Shown one piece after another: positions 1 through 8,921 of a stretch of 36,514 nt of DNA; the first letter of the stretch is position 1, and each line of letters opens with the position of its first letter. The stretch lies in NCBI GenBank assembly GCA_903820505.1, contig CAIJHQ010000002.1:1-36514 (forward strand). The letters are read 5' to 3'. Source of the stretch: Candidatus Omnitrophota bacterium (GTDB taxonomy: Bacteria > Omnitrophota > Omnitrophia > Omnitrophales > Aquincolibacteriaceae). The translations under genes were made by a program, and so were the position numbers. The notes below the pieces were generated by a model. That model made no database searches, was not told the origin of the DNA, and saw only the letters and a program-made list of their open reading frames with translations.

Positions 1-70
1 CTTTGGGAACGGGACGCGGAGCATACCGCCGCACGCTGCGTCTTTGATTCACCAGATCGATGAACGCCAT
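1..70 (-). CDS. Nitroreductase-family protein, N-terminal fragment (cut by window edge)
   Basis: Only the first 23 codons are inside the window. They read MAFIDLVNQRRSVRRYAPRP and onward, which matches the usual opening of FMN-dependent nitroreductases: a short helix followed by an RRSVRxY/F motif that contacts the flavin phosphate. The ATG at 70-68 is preceded by a purine-rich GAGGGAG site at a normal distance, which supports the start. It lies 50 bases downstream of the diacylglycerol-kinase-like gene and in the same direction, so it is probably the next gene of the same run. Substrate and exact subfamily cannot be judged from so little sequence. Confidence 0.7.
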   Translation of the reverse strand, partial: MAFIDLVNQRRSVRRYAPRPVPK

Positions 71-120
71 CTTTGAGCTCCCTCTTCTGTAGCTCTTTTT
101 TAAAAGTCCGTTCACCCGGA

Positions 121-1077
121 TCAATCCGGAACGATCACCTTCAGGACCTTCGGAACACTTTCAAAAACGCACGGCGTCGTCTCCACGACTTCCGCGTCCA
201 CGTGGACTGGAACTGCCGGGTCGCTCGTGATCCGGAGCCTGCGGCACTGAAAATAATCGACATCTTCTAAACGCGTGATGTCACGGTAGCGCATCGCGCC
301 GAGGTAACGGATCAAATGCCGCAACCCTTTCCGTTTCATCACCAATACGTCGAGGAGACCGTCTTCCATCGACGCTCGCGGCGCGACCTTGAAATGGCCT
401 CCGTAATAACGGGCGTTGGCCACAATCGCCAAATAACCTTCCGAACGGATCGGAACCGGATCTTCCGATTCGATCTTGAGAAGAGGAAAAGGATACTTCA
501 GGGCCTCCAGGATCCCATGCACGATATAGGCCATGGATCCCATGGCCCATTTTGATCCATGGTCCACTTTCTGGATCACGTGGGCGTCGAAACTCATGCC
601 GGCGCCCATCGCGAACAGATGCCCGCCGGCTTTCCCGACGTCGATCTTCCGGACCTTTCCCTGTTTGATCACCCGCGCTGCTTCATGGACCGAAAAGGGG
701 ATCCCCAGTTCCAGCGCGAGGGCGTTCGCGGTTCCGAGGGGGATGATTCCGAGCGATACTTCCGTCCCCGCAATGGCGTGGACCGCCGCATTGAGAGTCC
801 CGTCCCCTCCGGCAACCACAACGGTCCGCTCCCCTTTCCAGACAAGGTCTTCGATCGTATCTCGGACATCCTCGATCGTGTGGGCAAAGTAGGGACGCAC
901 CTTCATCCCCTCCAAAGAAAAAGCTTTGACGACCTTTCTCCCGATCCTTTCCTCCGGATAACAAGCCTCCTTATGCAAAAAAGGCGGCCGGATCAGCAAG
1001 GCCTCAAGCCCAACCGCAAAAAAGGATTTCCGTCCCGCCTTTTTGTTGATAACGACCGGGATCTCTTCCTGGTTCAT
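121..1077 (-). CDS. Diacylglycerol kinase-family lipid kinase (YegS/BmrU-like)
   Basis: A 318-residue protein of the soluble DAGK/sphingosine-kinase fold. The nucleotide-binding motif VVAGGDGTLNAAVHAI lies at about residues 88-103, followed by LGIIPLGTANALA (about 109-121), the classic GGDGT and GTxN signatures. The C-terminal half carries the second beta-sandwich domain with the conserved GGHFKVAPRASMEDG stretch. Family members phosphorylate diacylglycerol or related lipids with ATP at the inner membrane; which lipid is used here cannot be told. The ATG is preceded by AGGAAGAAACC. The gene has no neighbour that defines its substrate; it stands between an uncharacterised protein and a nitroreductase at the distal end of the long gene run. 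Confidence 0.85.
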   Translation of the reverse strand: MNQEEIPVVINKKAGRKSFFAVGLEALLIRPPFLHKEACYPEERIGRKVVKAFSLEGMKVRPYFAHTIEDVRDTIEDLVWKGERTVVVAGGDGTLNAAVHAIAGTEVSLGIIPLGTANALALELGIPFSVHEAARVIKQGKVRKIDVGKAGGHLFAMGAGMSFDAHVIQKVDHGSKWAMGSMAYIVHGILEALKYPFPLLKIESEDPVPIRSEGYLAIVANARYYGGHFKVAPRASMEDGLLDVLVMKRKGLRHLIRYLGAMRYRDITRLEDVDYFQCRRLRITSDPAVPVHVDAEVVETTPCVFESVPKVLKVIVPD

Positions 1078-1143
1078 GGTTTCTTCCTTTTCATCCTAAA
1101 AAATAACGCCCTTACCACAACGGTTCCTTTAGTGCTGGCTATT

Positions 1144-1833
1144 TTAACACGCCGCCGGAAATAATCGGCGTGCTGCTTTGAAAGAATGATGAAAAAAATA
1201 AACCTCCGGGGCCGCGTTTTCGGGATCCCCCACAGCCCCCTCCCCCAAGCTCCATAAGGGATTTGCGCTCATGTCGTGGATCCAGTAAATGGCGCCGGTG
1301 CCCTGCCCGCTTTCCCGCACGACCTTTTTTATAAAAAGTTCGGGCCGGGTCTTGCCGGGCTCCAGGATCTCCACATGGGTCTTCACTTCTATTTTCCCCC
1401 AATCGGCCGGTGCCCTCTTGTGCAGCAAACAGAAAAGCTGTCCGTAACGGATGAGCGTCTTAAAAGCGGCATCAGGTCCTTTGGAATGATTGATCAGGAG
1501 GCTGCTGAAATCTCCCGCGTTAAAATGCCGGACACCGTTTTGAATGTCCGCGCTCAGGATTTCCAGCCCGAAGATCCCCGTCATACCGCCCCGGGCTAGA
1601 TTTGCGGCGTGACCGAGCAGGTCCTGAAAGGACTGCCATGCCATTTTTTCATCCCGGGAAATGACCGCGGCAAGATAAAGAGGTTTCGTTCCTGCTACTT
1701 CGGTCACTTCGAACCGGAGAAGTTTGGGGCGGATCGCTCCCTGAAAAGTGATTGATCGCCACGAAGGGCTGCCGGAAAAGATACCCGCCTGTAAAAAACT
1801 CCGCATCGTCTCATGGTCCGCTTCGATCGTCAT
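1144..1833 (-). CDS. Uncharacterised protein, 229 residues
   Basis: I do not recognise this protein. It has no signal peptide, no clear membrane segment and no nucleotide-binding motif. It reads as a soluble alpha/beta protein with aromatic-rich strands (for example AIYWIHDMSANPLWSLGEG near residues 181-199). The start is preceded by GAGAGAG at a normal distance. It follows the 81-residue small protein by 60 bases and precedes the lipid kinase by 66 bases in the same direction, so co-transcription is likely. Codon use resembles that of its neighbours, which supports a real gene. Confidence 0.6.
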   Translation of the reverse strand: MTIEADHETMRSFLQAGIFSGSPSWRSITFQGAIRPKLLRFEVTEVAGTKPLYLAAVISRDEKMAWQSFQDLLGHAANLARGGMTGIFGLEILSADIQNGVRHFNAGDFSSLLINHSKGPDAAFKTLIRYGQLFCLLHKRAPADWGKIEVKTHVEILEPGKTRPELFIKKVVRESGQGTGAIYWIHDMSANPLWSLGEGAVGDPENAAPEVYFFHHSFKAARRLFPAAC

Positions 1834-1893
1834 GGTCTCTCTCAGGTTAGGATCGCCGCCGTGACGGGTCCTGCCAGATCTGTTATTGAGGGG

Positions 1894-2139
1894 TCAATAA
1901 TTAAAAAAATCGCGAAGGGTGAGCTTGGCGTCCGGCTTCGCGGCAAGGATCGCGGTGAGGATCTTCTGCTGAGCCTTGAGCGTCAGCCATTTTCCCCTAC
2001 GCCCTTTCCCGACCATCTTATGCGTCAGCTGCTGGGTCGAAGCGCTTACGAGATCGTGATTGGAGAGCCCGAGGCGGGTCATTATATCATCAAGCGGCTG
2101 TGCTCCGAGATCGTTCTTCTCCGTCACGGTTTTCTCCAT
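1894..2139 (-). CDS. Small uncharacterised protein, possibly helix-turn-helix
   Basis: An 81-residue basic protein. The segment LDDIMTRLGLSNHDLVSAST (about residues 16-35) looks like the first helices of an HTH fold, followed by a basic KMVGKGRRGKW patch (about 41-51) and then LTLKAQQKILTAILA, a probable recognition or packing helix. This arrangement resembles Cro/C1-type helix-turn-helix proteins, but I cannot assign a family. The start has no good Shine-Dalgarno sequence, and it lies 31 bases after the rho stop codon, so translation may depend on readthrough from rho. A small DNA- or RNA-binding protein is my best guess. Confidence 0.55.
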   Translation of the reverse strand: MEKTVTEKNDLGAQPLDDIMTRLGLSNHDLVSASTQQLTHKMVGKGRRGKWLTLKAQQKILTAILAAKPDAKLTLRDFFNY

Positions 2140-2170
2140 GGGTTTTATTTTAGGAAACCTGCCCGGTCAT

Positions 2171-3154
2171 TTATTCGTGGTAACCGCGATTCACCGCGGC
2201 CAGAAATTCCTTGTTCGTGGGATATTTTTGGAGCTGGGTGATCAGGGCTTTGATCGCATCGACCGGCGGCAGCGCCGCAAGCGCCCGCCGCATCTTCCGC
2301 GCCGGCTCCAGTTCCTCCGCGGTAAGCAACAATTCTTCCTTGCGCGTTCCGCTTTTGGAAATATCGACGGCCGGATAGATACGCTGGTTCGAGATCTCGC
2401 GCGACAGGTAGATCTCCATATTCCCCGTTCCTTTGAATTCTTCGAAAATGATCTGGTCCATCCGGCTTCCGGTGTCCACCAGGATCGTCGCAAGGATCGT
2501 CAACGACCCGCCGTGCTCGATCTTGCGGGCCGATCCGAAAATACGCCGCGGGACTTCGAGAGCCCGCGCGTCCACGCCCCCGGAAAGTGTGCGGCCGCTT
2601 GATTGCCGTTCGGCGTTATGCACGCGCGCCAGACGGGTCAATGAATCGACCAAGACCATCACATTCTCGCCCGCCAGGGCCTCGCGATAAACCTGCTTCA
2701 TCAGCGTGTCCGCCGTCTCGATATGGTGCTCATAAGATTCGTCCGAACAGGACCAGTGCACTTCGGCGGTCACATTACGCCTAAAATCCGTCACCTCTTC
2801 GGGCCTTTCATCGATCAGAAGACAATAAAGTTTCACCTGCGGAAGACTTTGGGCCACGGACTGACAGATGTGTTTTAAAAAAGTGGTCTTCCCCGAACCC
2901 GGAGGCGCCACGATCAGCCCGCGCTGGCCCATACCGATGGGACAGATCAGGTCCATCGCCCGCATCGTCAGCTCTTTCGACCCGTCTTCAAGGCGGATCC
3001 GCGGTGACGGATCGATCGCAACGCTTCCCTTGAACTTCCGGAGGGTTTCATCGTCCTGGGGCCGCGGCTGTGGCCGCGCGTGATCCTGAAAGTGGCGCCG
3101 CGACCGGCCTTGCCCGGACCTGGAATGATGGGGACGCTGATTATAATTCCTCAT
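2171..3154 (-). CDS. rho: Transcription termination factor Rho, short form lacking the N-terminal RNA-binding domain
   Basis: Residues about 40-327 align by eye with the RecA-like ATPase core of Rho. Visible elements are MGQRGLIVAPPGSGKT (P-loop, about 75-90), LIDERPEEVTD (113-123, catalytic glutamate), VDSLTRLARVHN (169-180), the Q-loop RTLSGGVDA, EEFKGTGNME (R-loop region) and SKSGTRKEELL. The usual length is about 420 residues. Here the Rho_N helix bundle and the OB-fold primary RNA-binding site are absent and replaced by about 40 residues rich in Arg, His, Gln and Asn. The P-loop reads PPGSGKT where E. coli has PPKAGKT, so the lysine preceding the canonical one is missing. ATG and the stop codon of the ABC-F gene overlap as ATGA, indicating translational coupling and fixing this start. 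Confidence 0.93.
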   Translation of the reverse strand: MRNYNQRPHHSRSGQGRSRRHFQDHARPQPRPQDDETLRKFKGSVAIDPSPRIRLEDGSKELTMRAMDLICPIGMGQRGLIVAPPGSGKTTFLKHICQSVAQSLPQVKLYCLLIDERPEEVTDFRRNVTAEVHWSCSDESYEHHIETADTLMKQVYREALAGENVMVLVDSLTRLARVHNAERQSSGRTLSGGVDARALEVPRRIFGSARKIEHGGSLTILATILVDTGSRMDQIIFEEFKGTGNMEIYLSREISNQRIYPAVDISKSGTRKEELLLTAEELEPARKMRRALAALPPVDAIKALITQLQKYPTNKEFLAAVNRGYHE

Positions 3155-4959
3155 TTTTGCAATTTATCCATTTTTGATTGAAGGGAACACCACTCCGCCT
3201 CCGCTTTTTCGATCTGGATCTGAACTTCTTTTAAACGTATGTTCCGTTCTTTGGAATAATGGAGCGGATTCCCGGAGATCTCTTCGAGGAGCTTGGCCCG
3301 CTCCTCCGTGTGATGATGCATGCGCCGTTCGGCCTTGTCGATGGCTTTTTTGAGTTGGGACAGGGCGATCTTTTGCATGTTTTTCTGGGCCGGCGTTTCT
3401 TTTACTTCCGTACCGGCCGGGGAAGCCTTCGCGGAAGGCGCCGCCGGCGCTTCATCGGACTCCGTCAACTCCCCGCGCGCCACCTGCTCAAGATGGTAGA
3501 CATAATCCTCGTAAGCGCCGGGATAATGGCGGACGCGCCCTTTCTTGATCTCCAGGATGCTTGTCGCCACAAGATTCACGAACGTGCGGTCGTGGCTGAT
3601 GAAAATAACGGTGCCCTTGAAACTCTTGAGCGCGTGTCCCAAAGCCTCCACCGTTTCAAAGTCCAGATGGTTCGTCGGTTCGTCCAAAAGCAGCACGTGC
3701 CTTTTCGAGAGCAGAAGCCCCGCAAGGACCAGCCGGGCGCGCTCCCCGCCGCTCAACACTTTTACTTTCTTCTTCACGTCGTCCCCTTTGAAAAGAAAAC
3801 TGCCGGCCATATCCAGCACGTCCTGATGGTTCACTCCGGACGCGGCCTCACGGGAAAGATGCGTGTAAATATCGTCTTCCGGTTCGAGCATTGAAAAAAC
3901 ATGCTGGGCATAATAAGCCGTCCTAAGACCGGTTCCCCAACGGAACGTCCCCGCCTTGGGAGAAAGACCTCCCGTGACCGTTTTAAGAAAAGTCGTTTTC
4001 CCTTCCCCGTTATTCCCGAGAACGGCCACGCGGCTGCCCCGTTCGATCTCGACGTCAATATGGCGCGCCACTTCCTTTTCCGGATAACCGATCGCAAGGT
4101 CTTCGCAGGAAAGGGCCACGCCGCCTTTGGCTTCAACGGGCGGGATATGAATGCGGACCGTGCTCATGGGATGCGCGATCTCGATGGTCTTGAGCCTGGC
4201 AAGCTGCTTCATTTTGGATTGGGCGCGCTTGGCCGTGGAGGCCTTGGCGCGGAACCGGTCAACAAAGGCCTGGAGCTGGTCGCGTCTTTTTTCGATCCCG
4301 CGGTTATAAGCCTGTGTTTGTGCCGTCTGGTCCTCCTTGAATTCAAAATATTCTTCGATATCGCCGGGATAAAGCGTCAGCTGGCCGTTCTCCACTTCCA
4401 GCGTATGGTCACAGGTCCGTTTCAGGAACTCGCGGTCGTGGGATACGATCAGGTACCCGCCGTTGAAATTGAGCAAAAAATTCTCCAGAAGGATCAGTGT
4501 GCTCAGATCAAGATAATTGCTGGGTTCGTCGAGCACCAAAAAGTTCGGGTCCCCCAGCAGCATGGCCGCAAGCTTAACGCGTGTCTGGAATCCTCCCGGA
4601 AGGCTCCGGACGGCCTGGTCAAGTGTTTCGTTCTTGAGCTGGAACGCGGCGGCCATTTGGGCGCATTCCCAATGTTCGCGCGCCGTCGTGCGCATAAGGA
4701 ACTCCAGAACGCTTTCCCCGGGACGGAAGGCATCGTGCTGCTCCAGGTAGCTCAGCCGGAGCGACGCGTTACGCGTCAGGGTCCCGCTGTCAGGCGCTTC
4801 ATGACCCGTGATGATGCGGCAGAGCGTGGACTTCCCGGCCCCGTTGCGGCCGATCACGCCGATCTTCTGATCGTCGCTGAAAGAAGCGGCGGCCTCGTCA
4901 AGGAGCATGACGGCCCCGTAAGCTTTATGGATCTTGTTGATCTGAAGCAGAACGGCCAT
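3151..4959 (-). CDS. ABC-F family ATP-binding protein (YheS/YdiF/Uup-like)
   Basis: A 602-residue protein with two ABC ATPase domains and no membrane domain, typical of ABC-F proteins that act on ribosomes. Walker A motifs are GRNGAGKST (residues 37-45) and GNNGEGKTT in the second half; Walker B motifs are FLVLDEPSNYLD and VLLLDEPTNHLD. The second signature is the canonical LSGGERARL, but the first reads SLPGGFQTR, so one composite ATP site has a divergent signature. The linker between domains is rich in Lys, Arg and Ala (about 225-260), as expected for the P-site tRNA-interaction motif. The last 90 residues form a charged coiled coil, like the C-terminal arm of Uup-type members. It precedes rho with a 4-base overlap. 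Confidence 0.9.
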   Translation of the reverse strand: MAVLLQINKIHKAYGAVMLLDEAAASFSDDQKIGVIGRNGAGKSTLCRIITGHEAPDSGTLTRNASLRLSYLEQHDAFRPGESVLEFLMRTTAREHWECAQMAAAFQLKNETLDQAVRSLPGGFQTRVKLAAMLLGDPNFLVLDEPSNYLDLSTLILLENFLLNFNGGYLIVSHDREFLKRTCDHTLEVENGQLTLYPGDIEEYFEFKEDQTAQTQAYNRGIEKRRDQLQAFVDRFRAKASTAKRAQSKMKQLARLKTIEIAHPMSTVRIHIPPVEAKGGVALSCEDLAIGYPEKEVARHIDVEIERGSRVAVLGNNGEGKTTFLKTVTGGLSPKAGTFRWGTGLRTAYYAQHVFSMLEPEDDIYTHLSREAASGVNHQDVLDMAGSFLFKGDDVKKKVKVLSGGERARLVLAGLLLSKRHVLLLDEPTNHLDFETVEALGHALKSFKGTVIFISHDRTFVNLVATSILEIKKGRVRHYPGAYEDYVYHLEQVARGELTESDEAPAAPSAKASPAGTEVKETPAQKNMQKIALSQLKKAIDKAERRMHHHTEERAKLLEEISGNPLHYSKERNIRLKEVQIQIEKAEAEWCSLQSKMDKLQK

Positions 4960-4995
4960 TTATATGTTTTCCAGGGGGGTCGCGGCTGTTTTATG

Positions 4996-6015
4996 TCAGG
5001 CGGATCGGTGTCGTTCGGTGAATTGGATGATCTTATTCATCAGGTCCACGCATTGGACGGGATAAAGCCCCGAAGCGGATTCCGCGGAAAGCATCACATA
5101 GTCCGTCCCGTCGAGGATCGCGTTCGCCACATCACACACTTCGGCGCGGGTCGGGACCGGATGTTCCGTCATGCTTTCGAGCATTTGCGTCGCCGTGATC
5201 ACGAATTTTTTCGCCTGATTGCATTTCCGGATGATCTTTTTCTGAACGTACGGGACTTCATAGATAGGAATGGAGATCCCCATGTCCCCGCGCGCGACCA
5301 TGATCCCGTCGCACACCGAGATGATCCCGTCGATGTTGCGAATCCCTTCCCAGTTCTCGATCTTGGCAATGACACCGCAAACATGGGCGTGACTCTTTAA
5401 ATGGGCCCTCAGGTCCAGGATGTCCTGTTTGTTCCTCACAAAAGACTGGGCGATGTAATCCACCTTATGTTCGATGCAAAAATGGATGTCCTCCCTGTCT
5501 TTGCGGGTCAGACCCGTAACATCCAGCTTCACGCCGGGGATATTGATCCCTTTCCGTTGCTTGATCGCCCCTCCGACGATCACGCGCGTCTTGAGATTTT
5601 TCGCGTCGCGCGCCTCGACCTTCAAAATGATATTGCCGTCATCGATGTAGATATGACATCCGGGCTTGATCGGCTTGAGCGATCCCGCCCAGTCAAAAGG
5701 GATCCGGTCCCCTTCCCCTAAAATGTTCTCCGTGGTCAGCCAAAGCACTTCCCGCTTCCGGACCTCCACGGGACGTCCGTCCTTCAGCTCTCCGATCCTC
5801 ATGCGGTAGCCTTCAAGATCGCCCAGGATCCTGACATGCCGGCGCATTTTTTTATTCAATTCTCTCACAAGGCGGATGCAGGCCAGGTGCCCCTCGGGGG
5901 TCCCGTGCGAAAAGTTGAGCCGTACGACATCCATTCCGGCGCGCATCATCTTCCGCAGAACGCTCGCCCGGTCGGATGCGGGACCTAAAGTGCAAATGAT
6001 CTTTGTTCTCGGCAT
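4996..6015 (-). CDS. Pyruvate kinase-family protein, short form without the C-terminal domain
   Basis: A 339-residue protein starting at the ATG preceded by AAAGGGAGAGACC. A longer frame reaching 6129 overlaps the upstream gene and has no family similarity. Barrel motifs are present: [12 protein letters not shown] at the start, [21 protein letters not shown] (catalytic lysine), [12 protein letters not shown] (metal-binding region), ATQMLESM (catalytic Thr) and [18 protein letters not shown]. Two departures stand out. The conserved DxxGPEIRTG-type segment reads [11 protein letters not shown]. The protein also ends just after [11 protein letters not shown], so the allosteric C-terminal domain (about 120 residues in normal 470-residue enzymes) is missing. 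It may be a minimal, unregulated pyruvate kinase or a relative with changed activity. Confidence 0.8.
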   Translation of the reverse strand: MPRTKIICTLGPASDRASVLRKMMRAGMDVVRLNFSHGTPEGHLACIRLVRELNKKMRRHVRILGDLEGYRMRIGELKDGRPVEVRKREVLWLTTENILGEGDRIPFDWAGSLKPIKPGCHIYIDDGNIILKVEARDAKNLKTRVIVGGAIKQRKGINIPGVKLDVTGLTRKDREDIHFCIEHKVDYIAQSFVRNKQDILDLRAHLKSHAHVCGVIAKIENWEGIRNIDGIISVCDGIMVARGDMGISIPIYEVPYVQKKIIRKCNQAKKFVITATQMLESMTEHPVPTRAEVCDVANAILDGTDYVMLSAESASGLYPVQCVDLMNKIIQFTERHRSA

Positions 6016-6037
6016 GGTCTCTCCCTTTAAAAGACGA

Positions 6038-7180
6038 TCAAGCGCGCGAAAGCAGGATCTTTTTCGCGGCCGCCGCAGTGATGTCTCCGTGCTCGCCGAA
6101 AGCATCCCCGCGTTGATGGAACCGTTCATGGACCTTCCGGGCCGCTTCTTCCGCCCGGATCTTGTACTCGGAGAACCGGACCGGCATTCCGATCATGCGG
6201 AAGAATTCTTCGGTTTTCGCAACGGCTTCCCGGGCCGTTTTGACGCCCCAGATGCGCTGCCCGTACTGTTCGAGCTTTTTCTCCTTCGCGGCAAACTTGT
6301 GTTCCCAGACGCCCGGCAGCACGACGGCCAGCGTTTCCGCGTGATCAAGCCCGTAGAATGCCGTAAGTTCATGACCGATCATGTGCGTGGACCAGTCCTG
6401 CGGCACCCCGCAGCCGATCAGCGTGTTCAACGCGAGCGTCGCAGTCCACATAAAAGTGGCGCGCGATTCATAATCATGCGGCTTTTGGAGTGTCACGGGA
6501 CCCACTTCGATCAGCGTCTGAAGCAGAGATTCCGCGAGCCGGTCCTGCAACGGCGCGCCGGACGTGTAGGTCATGTACTGCTCCATGATGTGCACAAAGG
6601 TATCTACGATGCCGTTGCGCACCTGCTTGGCCGGAAGCGAATACGTCGTTTCCGGATCCAGCGCGGAGAAAACGGGAAATGCGTAGGGAGAAAAAAAGTG
6701 CAGTTTTTCGTGTGTCGCCATCCGGGAGATCACCGAATTCCCGTTCGACTCGGACCCCGTGGCGGGAAGCGTCAGGACCGCCCCGACAGGAAGCGCCGCG
6801 TTGACGTTAGAACCGTGTTGCCGGAGGATCTCCCAGGGGTCTTTGCCCTTGAAACAGGCCGCAGCCGCGACGAATTTCCCAGCATCCAGCACGGAGCCGC
6901 CGCCCACGGCGAGGATGAAATCGATCTTTTCTTTTTTGACGATCTCGACGGCCTTCAGACAAGTTTCGTAAAGCGGGTTTGTTTCAATACCGCCGAATTC
7001 CGTGACCCGGTGGCCGCACAAGGCCGCCTTTACCTGTTCGTAAACGCCGTTCTTCTTGATCGACCCTCCCCCGTAAAGAAAGAGCACGGTTTTTTGTTTC
7101 GGGATGCGGTCTTTGATCGCGGCGATCGTTCCTTTACCGAAGATGATCTCGGTAGGATTTCTATAATTGAAATTCTGCAT
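6038..7180 (-). CDS. Iron-containing alcohol dehydrogenase, YqhD/butanol-dehydrogenase type
   Basis: A 380-residue group III metal-dependent alcohol dehydrogenase. The N-terminus [16 protein letters not shown] is typical of the YqhD/BdhA branch. [15 protein letters not shown] forms the dinucleotide-binding turn. The metal ligands are visible as Asp and His in [11 protein letters not shown] and two histidines in [19 protein letters not shown]. Such enzymes reduce short aldehydes with NAD(P)H. Length is normal. The ATG is preceded by GGAAAAGG. It sits between a small membrane protein and the short pyruvate kinase, which suggests a role near fermentative or aldehyde-detoxifying metabolism, but substrate specificity is not readable. 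Confidence 0.9.
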   Translation of the reverse strand: MQNFNYRNPTEIIFGKGTIAAIKDRIPKQKTVLFLYGGGSIKKNGVYEQVKAALCGHRVTEFGGIETNPLYETCLKAVEIVKKEKIDFILAVGGGSVLDAGKFVAAAACFKGKDPWEILRQHGSNVNAALPVGAVLTLPATGSESNGNSVISRMATHEKLHFFSPYAFPVFSALDPETTYSLPAKQVRNGIVDTFVHIMEQYMTYTSGAPLQDRLAESLLQTLIEVGPVTLQKPHDYESRATFMWTATLALNTLIGCGVPQDWSTHMIGHELTAFYGLDHAETLAVVLPGVWEHKFAAKEKKLEQYGQRIWGVKTAREAVAKTEEFFRMIGMPVRFSEYKIRAEEAARKVHERFHQRGDAFGEHGDITAAAAKKILLSRA

Positions 7181-7193
7181 ACCTTTTCCTTTT

Positions 7194-7397
7194 TTATTCG
7201 GGAAAAATAAAAAGACACGCGGTCAAGACCGCCCCGATCGCGTAAAGCGCGATAACGTTCGGGATAAAATAGGGAAAAACCATCAGAAGGATGCCGATTA
7301 CCAACGCTTTAAGACTGGACTGCTTTTTTCCGTACACGAACGCGACGAATCCTATACTTCCGAAAAGGATCCCCCCGAAAAGGCCAGCCGCCGTCAA
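7194..7397 (-). CDS. Small integral membrane protein, 67 residues
   Basis: A very hydrophobic protein with probably three membrane segments: about residues 3-21 (GLFGGILFGSIGFVAFVYG), 29-47 and 49-66, separated by the short basic turn KKQSSLK. The start codon is TTG, supported by a strong GGGGGAG site 5 bases upstream. Proteins of this shape occur widely as unstudied small membrane proteins; I do not assign a function. It lies between ahcY and the alcohol dehydrogenase in the same direction and ends 13 bases before the latter, so it is probably co-transcribed. Confidence 0.7.
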   Translation of the reverse strand: MTAAGLFGGILFGSIGFVAFVYGKKQSSLKALVIGILLMVFPYFIPNVIALYAIGAVLTACLFIFPE

Positions 7398-7469
7398 GAG
7401 TTCTCCCCCAGGCCAGGGTCAACAAATCCCTTGCCCCTTCCTGGGAGGAAGATTGACCGCCACCGAAAG

Positions 7470-8921
7470 CTAATACTTGTAGTGCTCGGCTTTATACGGT
7501 CCGTCAAAGGGAACATCCAGGTAGTCCGATTGCTTCTTGGTGAGCCGGGTCAGCTTGGCTCCGAGCTTATCCAAATGAAGACGGGCCACTTCTTCGTCGA
7601 GCTTCTTGGCAAGACGATAGACCCCGGGCTTCTTGGGATCCATCACCAGATCGATCTGCGCAAGCGTCTGGTTCGTGAAGGAATTGCTCATCACAAAGCT
7701 GGGGTGTCCCGTCGCGCAGCCGAGGTTCACAAGACGTCCTTCGGCCAGCAGGATCACGGAATGGCCGTCCGGAAAAATGTATTTGTCGACCTGGGGCTTA
7801 ACCGTGATCTTTTTGATCCCATGCAGTTGTTCGAGCCGGGCCACCTGGATCTCATTGTCAAAATGGCCGATGTTGCAAACGATCGCTTCATCCTTCATTT
7901 TGGCCATGTGCTCGGTCGTGATTACGTCGATATTACCGGTCGCGGTCACAAAAATATCCGCGATCCCCAGCACGTCCTCGATGCGCGCGACCTGATAACC
8001 TTCCATCGCCGCCTGAAGTGCGCAGATCGGGTCGATCTCGGTAATGATCACACGGGCGCCGAACCCTTTCATGGATTGCGCGCTGCCTTTACCGACGTCC
8101 CCGTAACCGCAGACCACCACGACCTTGCCGGCGACCATCACGTCCGTCGCGCGCTTGATCCCGTCCGCAAGGGACTCCCGGCAGCCGTAGAGATTGTCGA
8201 ATTTGGATTTCGTGACGGAATCGTTCACGTTGATGGCCGGCACGAGAAGACGGCCTTCTTCCTGCATTTTGTAAAGCCGGTGAACGCCGGTGGTCGTTTC
8301 CTCGGAAACGCCTTCCCATTCTTTCACCACGCCGTGCCACTTCTTCGGGTTCTCTTTCAGGACCTGCTTGAGGAGCTTAAAGAGCTCGATCTCATCCTGC
8401 GTTTCGACCTGCCTGTCGAGGAGCCTGGGGTTCTTCTCCGCGTCATAACCCAAATGGATCATGAGCGTCGCGTCCCCTCCGTCATCCACGATCAGGTTCG
8501 GACCCTTGCCACCCGGAAAATTCAAGGCCTGGAGCGTACACCACCAGTATTCCTCGAGCGTCTCCCCTTTCCACGCGAAAACCGGAATGCCCTTGGCCGC
8601 GATCGCGGCCGCGGCATGGTCCTGCGTCGAAAAGATATTGCAGGAGGCCCAACGCACGTCCGCGCCGAGTTCCACCAAAGTCTCGATCAAGACCGCGGTC
8701 TGGATCGTCATGTGCAGACTGCCCATGATCCGCTTGCCCTTAAGCGGCTTTTGAGTCCCGTACTTTCTGCGGGTCGCCATCAAACCCGGCATTTCTTTCT
8801 CGGCCATATCAAGCTCTTTGCGGCCCCATTCCGCCAGGGAAAGGTCCGCGACCTTGAAATCGTTTTTGGGCTTTACGGTATTTTTTTTCACGGATCTCAC
8901 CTTTTTTTCCGCACTCAACAT
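7470..8921 (-). CDS. ahcY: Adenosylhomocysteinase (S-adenosylhomocysteine hydrolase)
   Basis: A 483-residue enzyme that splits S-adenosylhomocysteine into adenosine and homocysteine using tightly bound NAD. It shows the substrate-binding N-terminal region ([19 protein letters not shown] and the [15 protein letters not shown] stretch), the NAD-binding motif [17 protein letters not shown], and the family C-terminus ending [11 protein letters not shown], where Lys and Tyr reach the NAD site of the partner subunit. The ATG at 8921 overlaps the metK stop as ATGTTGA; a TTG at 8942 is possible but less likely. Length is normal for the bacterial form carrying the internal insertion. With metK immediately upstream it forms half of the activated methyl cycle; no methionine synthase is in the window. 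Confidence 0.96.
   Translation of the reverse strand: MLSAEKKVRSVKKNTVKPKNDFKVADLSLAEWGRKELDMAEKEMPGLMATRRKYGTQKPLKGKRIMGSLHMTIQTAVLIETLVELGADVRWASCNIFSTQDHAAAAIAAKGIPVFAWKGETLEEYWWCTLQALNFPGGKGPNLIVDDGGDATLMIHLGYDAEKNPRLLDRQVETQDEIELFKLLKQVLKENPKKWHGVVKEWEGVSEETTTGVHRLYKMQEEGRLLVPAINVNDSVTKSKFDNLYGCRESLADGIKRATDVMVAGKVVVVCGYGDVGKGSAQSMKGFGARVIITEIDPICALQAAMEGYQVARIEDVLGIADIFVTATGNIDVITTEHMAKMKDEAIVCNIGHFDNEIQVARLEQLHGIKKITVKPQVDKYIFPDGHSVILLAEGRLVNLGCATGHPSFVMSNSFTNQTLAQIDLVMDPKKPGVYRLAKKLDEEVARLHLDKLGAKLTRLTKKQSDYLDVPFDGPYKAEHYKY

Noticed and set aside
3901-5400. Plus-strand open frame of 499 codons
   Set aside because: Antisense to the ABC-F and pyruvate kinase genes, both certain by motif; the frame has no family similarity.
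7437-7451. CTTCCT-GGG-AGGAAG hairpin after ahcY as a terminator
   Set aside because: The stem is only 6 bp and is not followed by a T-run in the direction of transcription; the next gene has a good ribosome site and probably shares the transcript.
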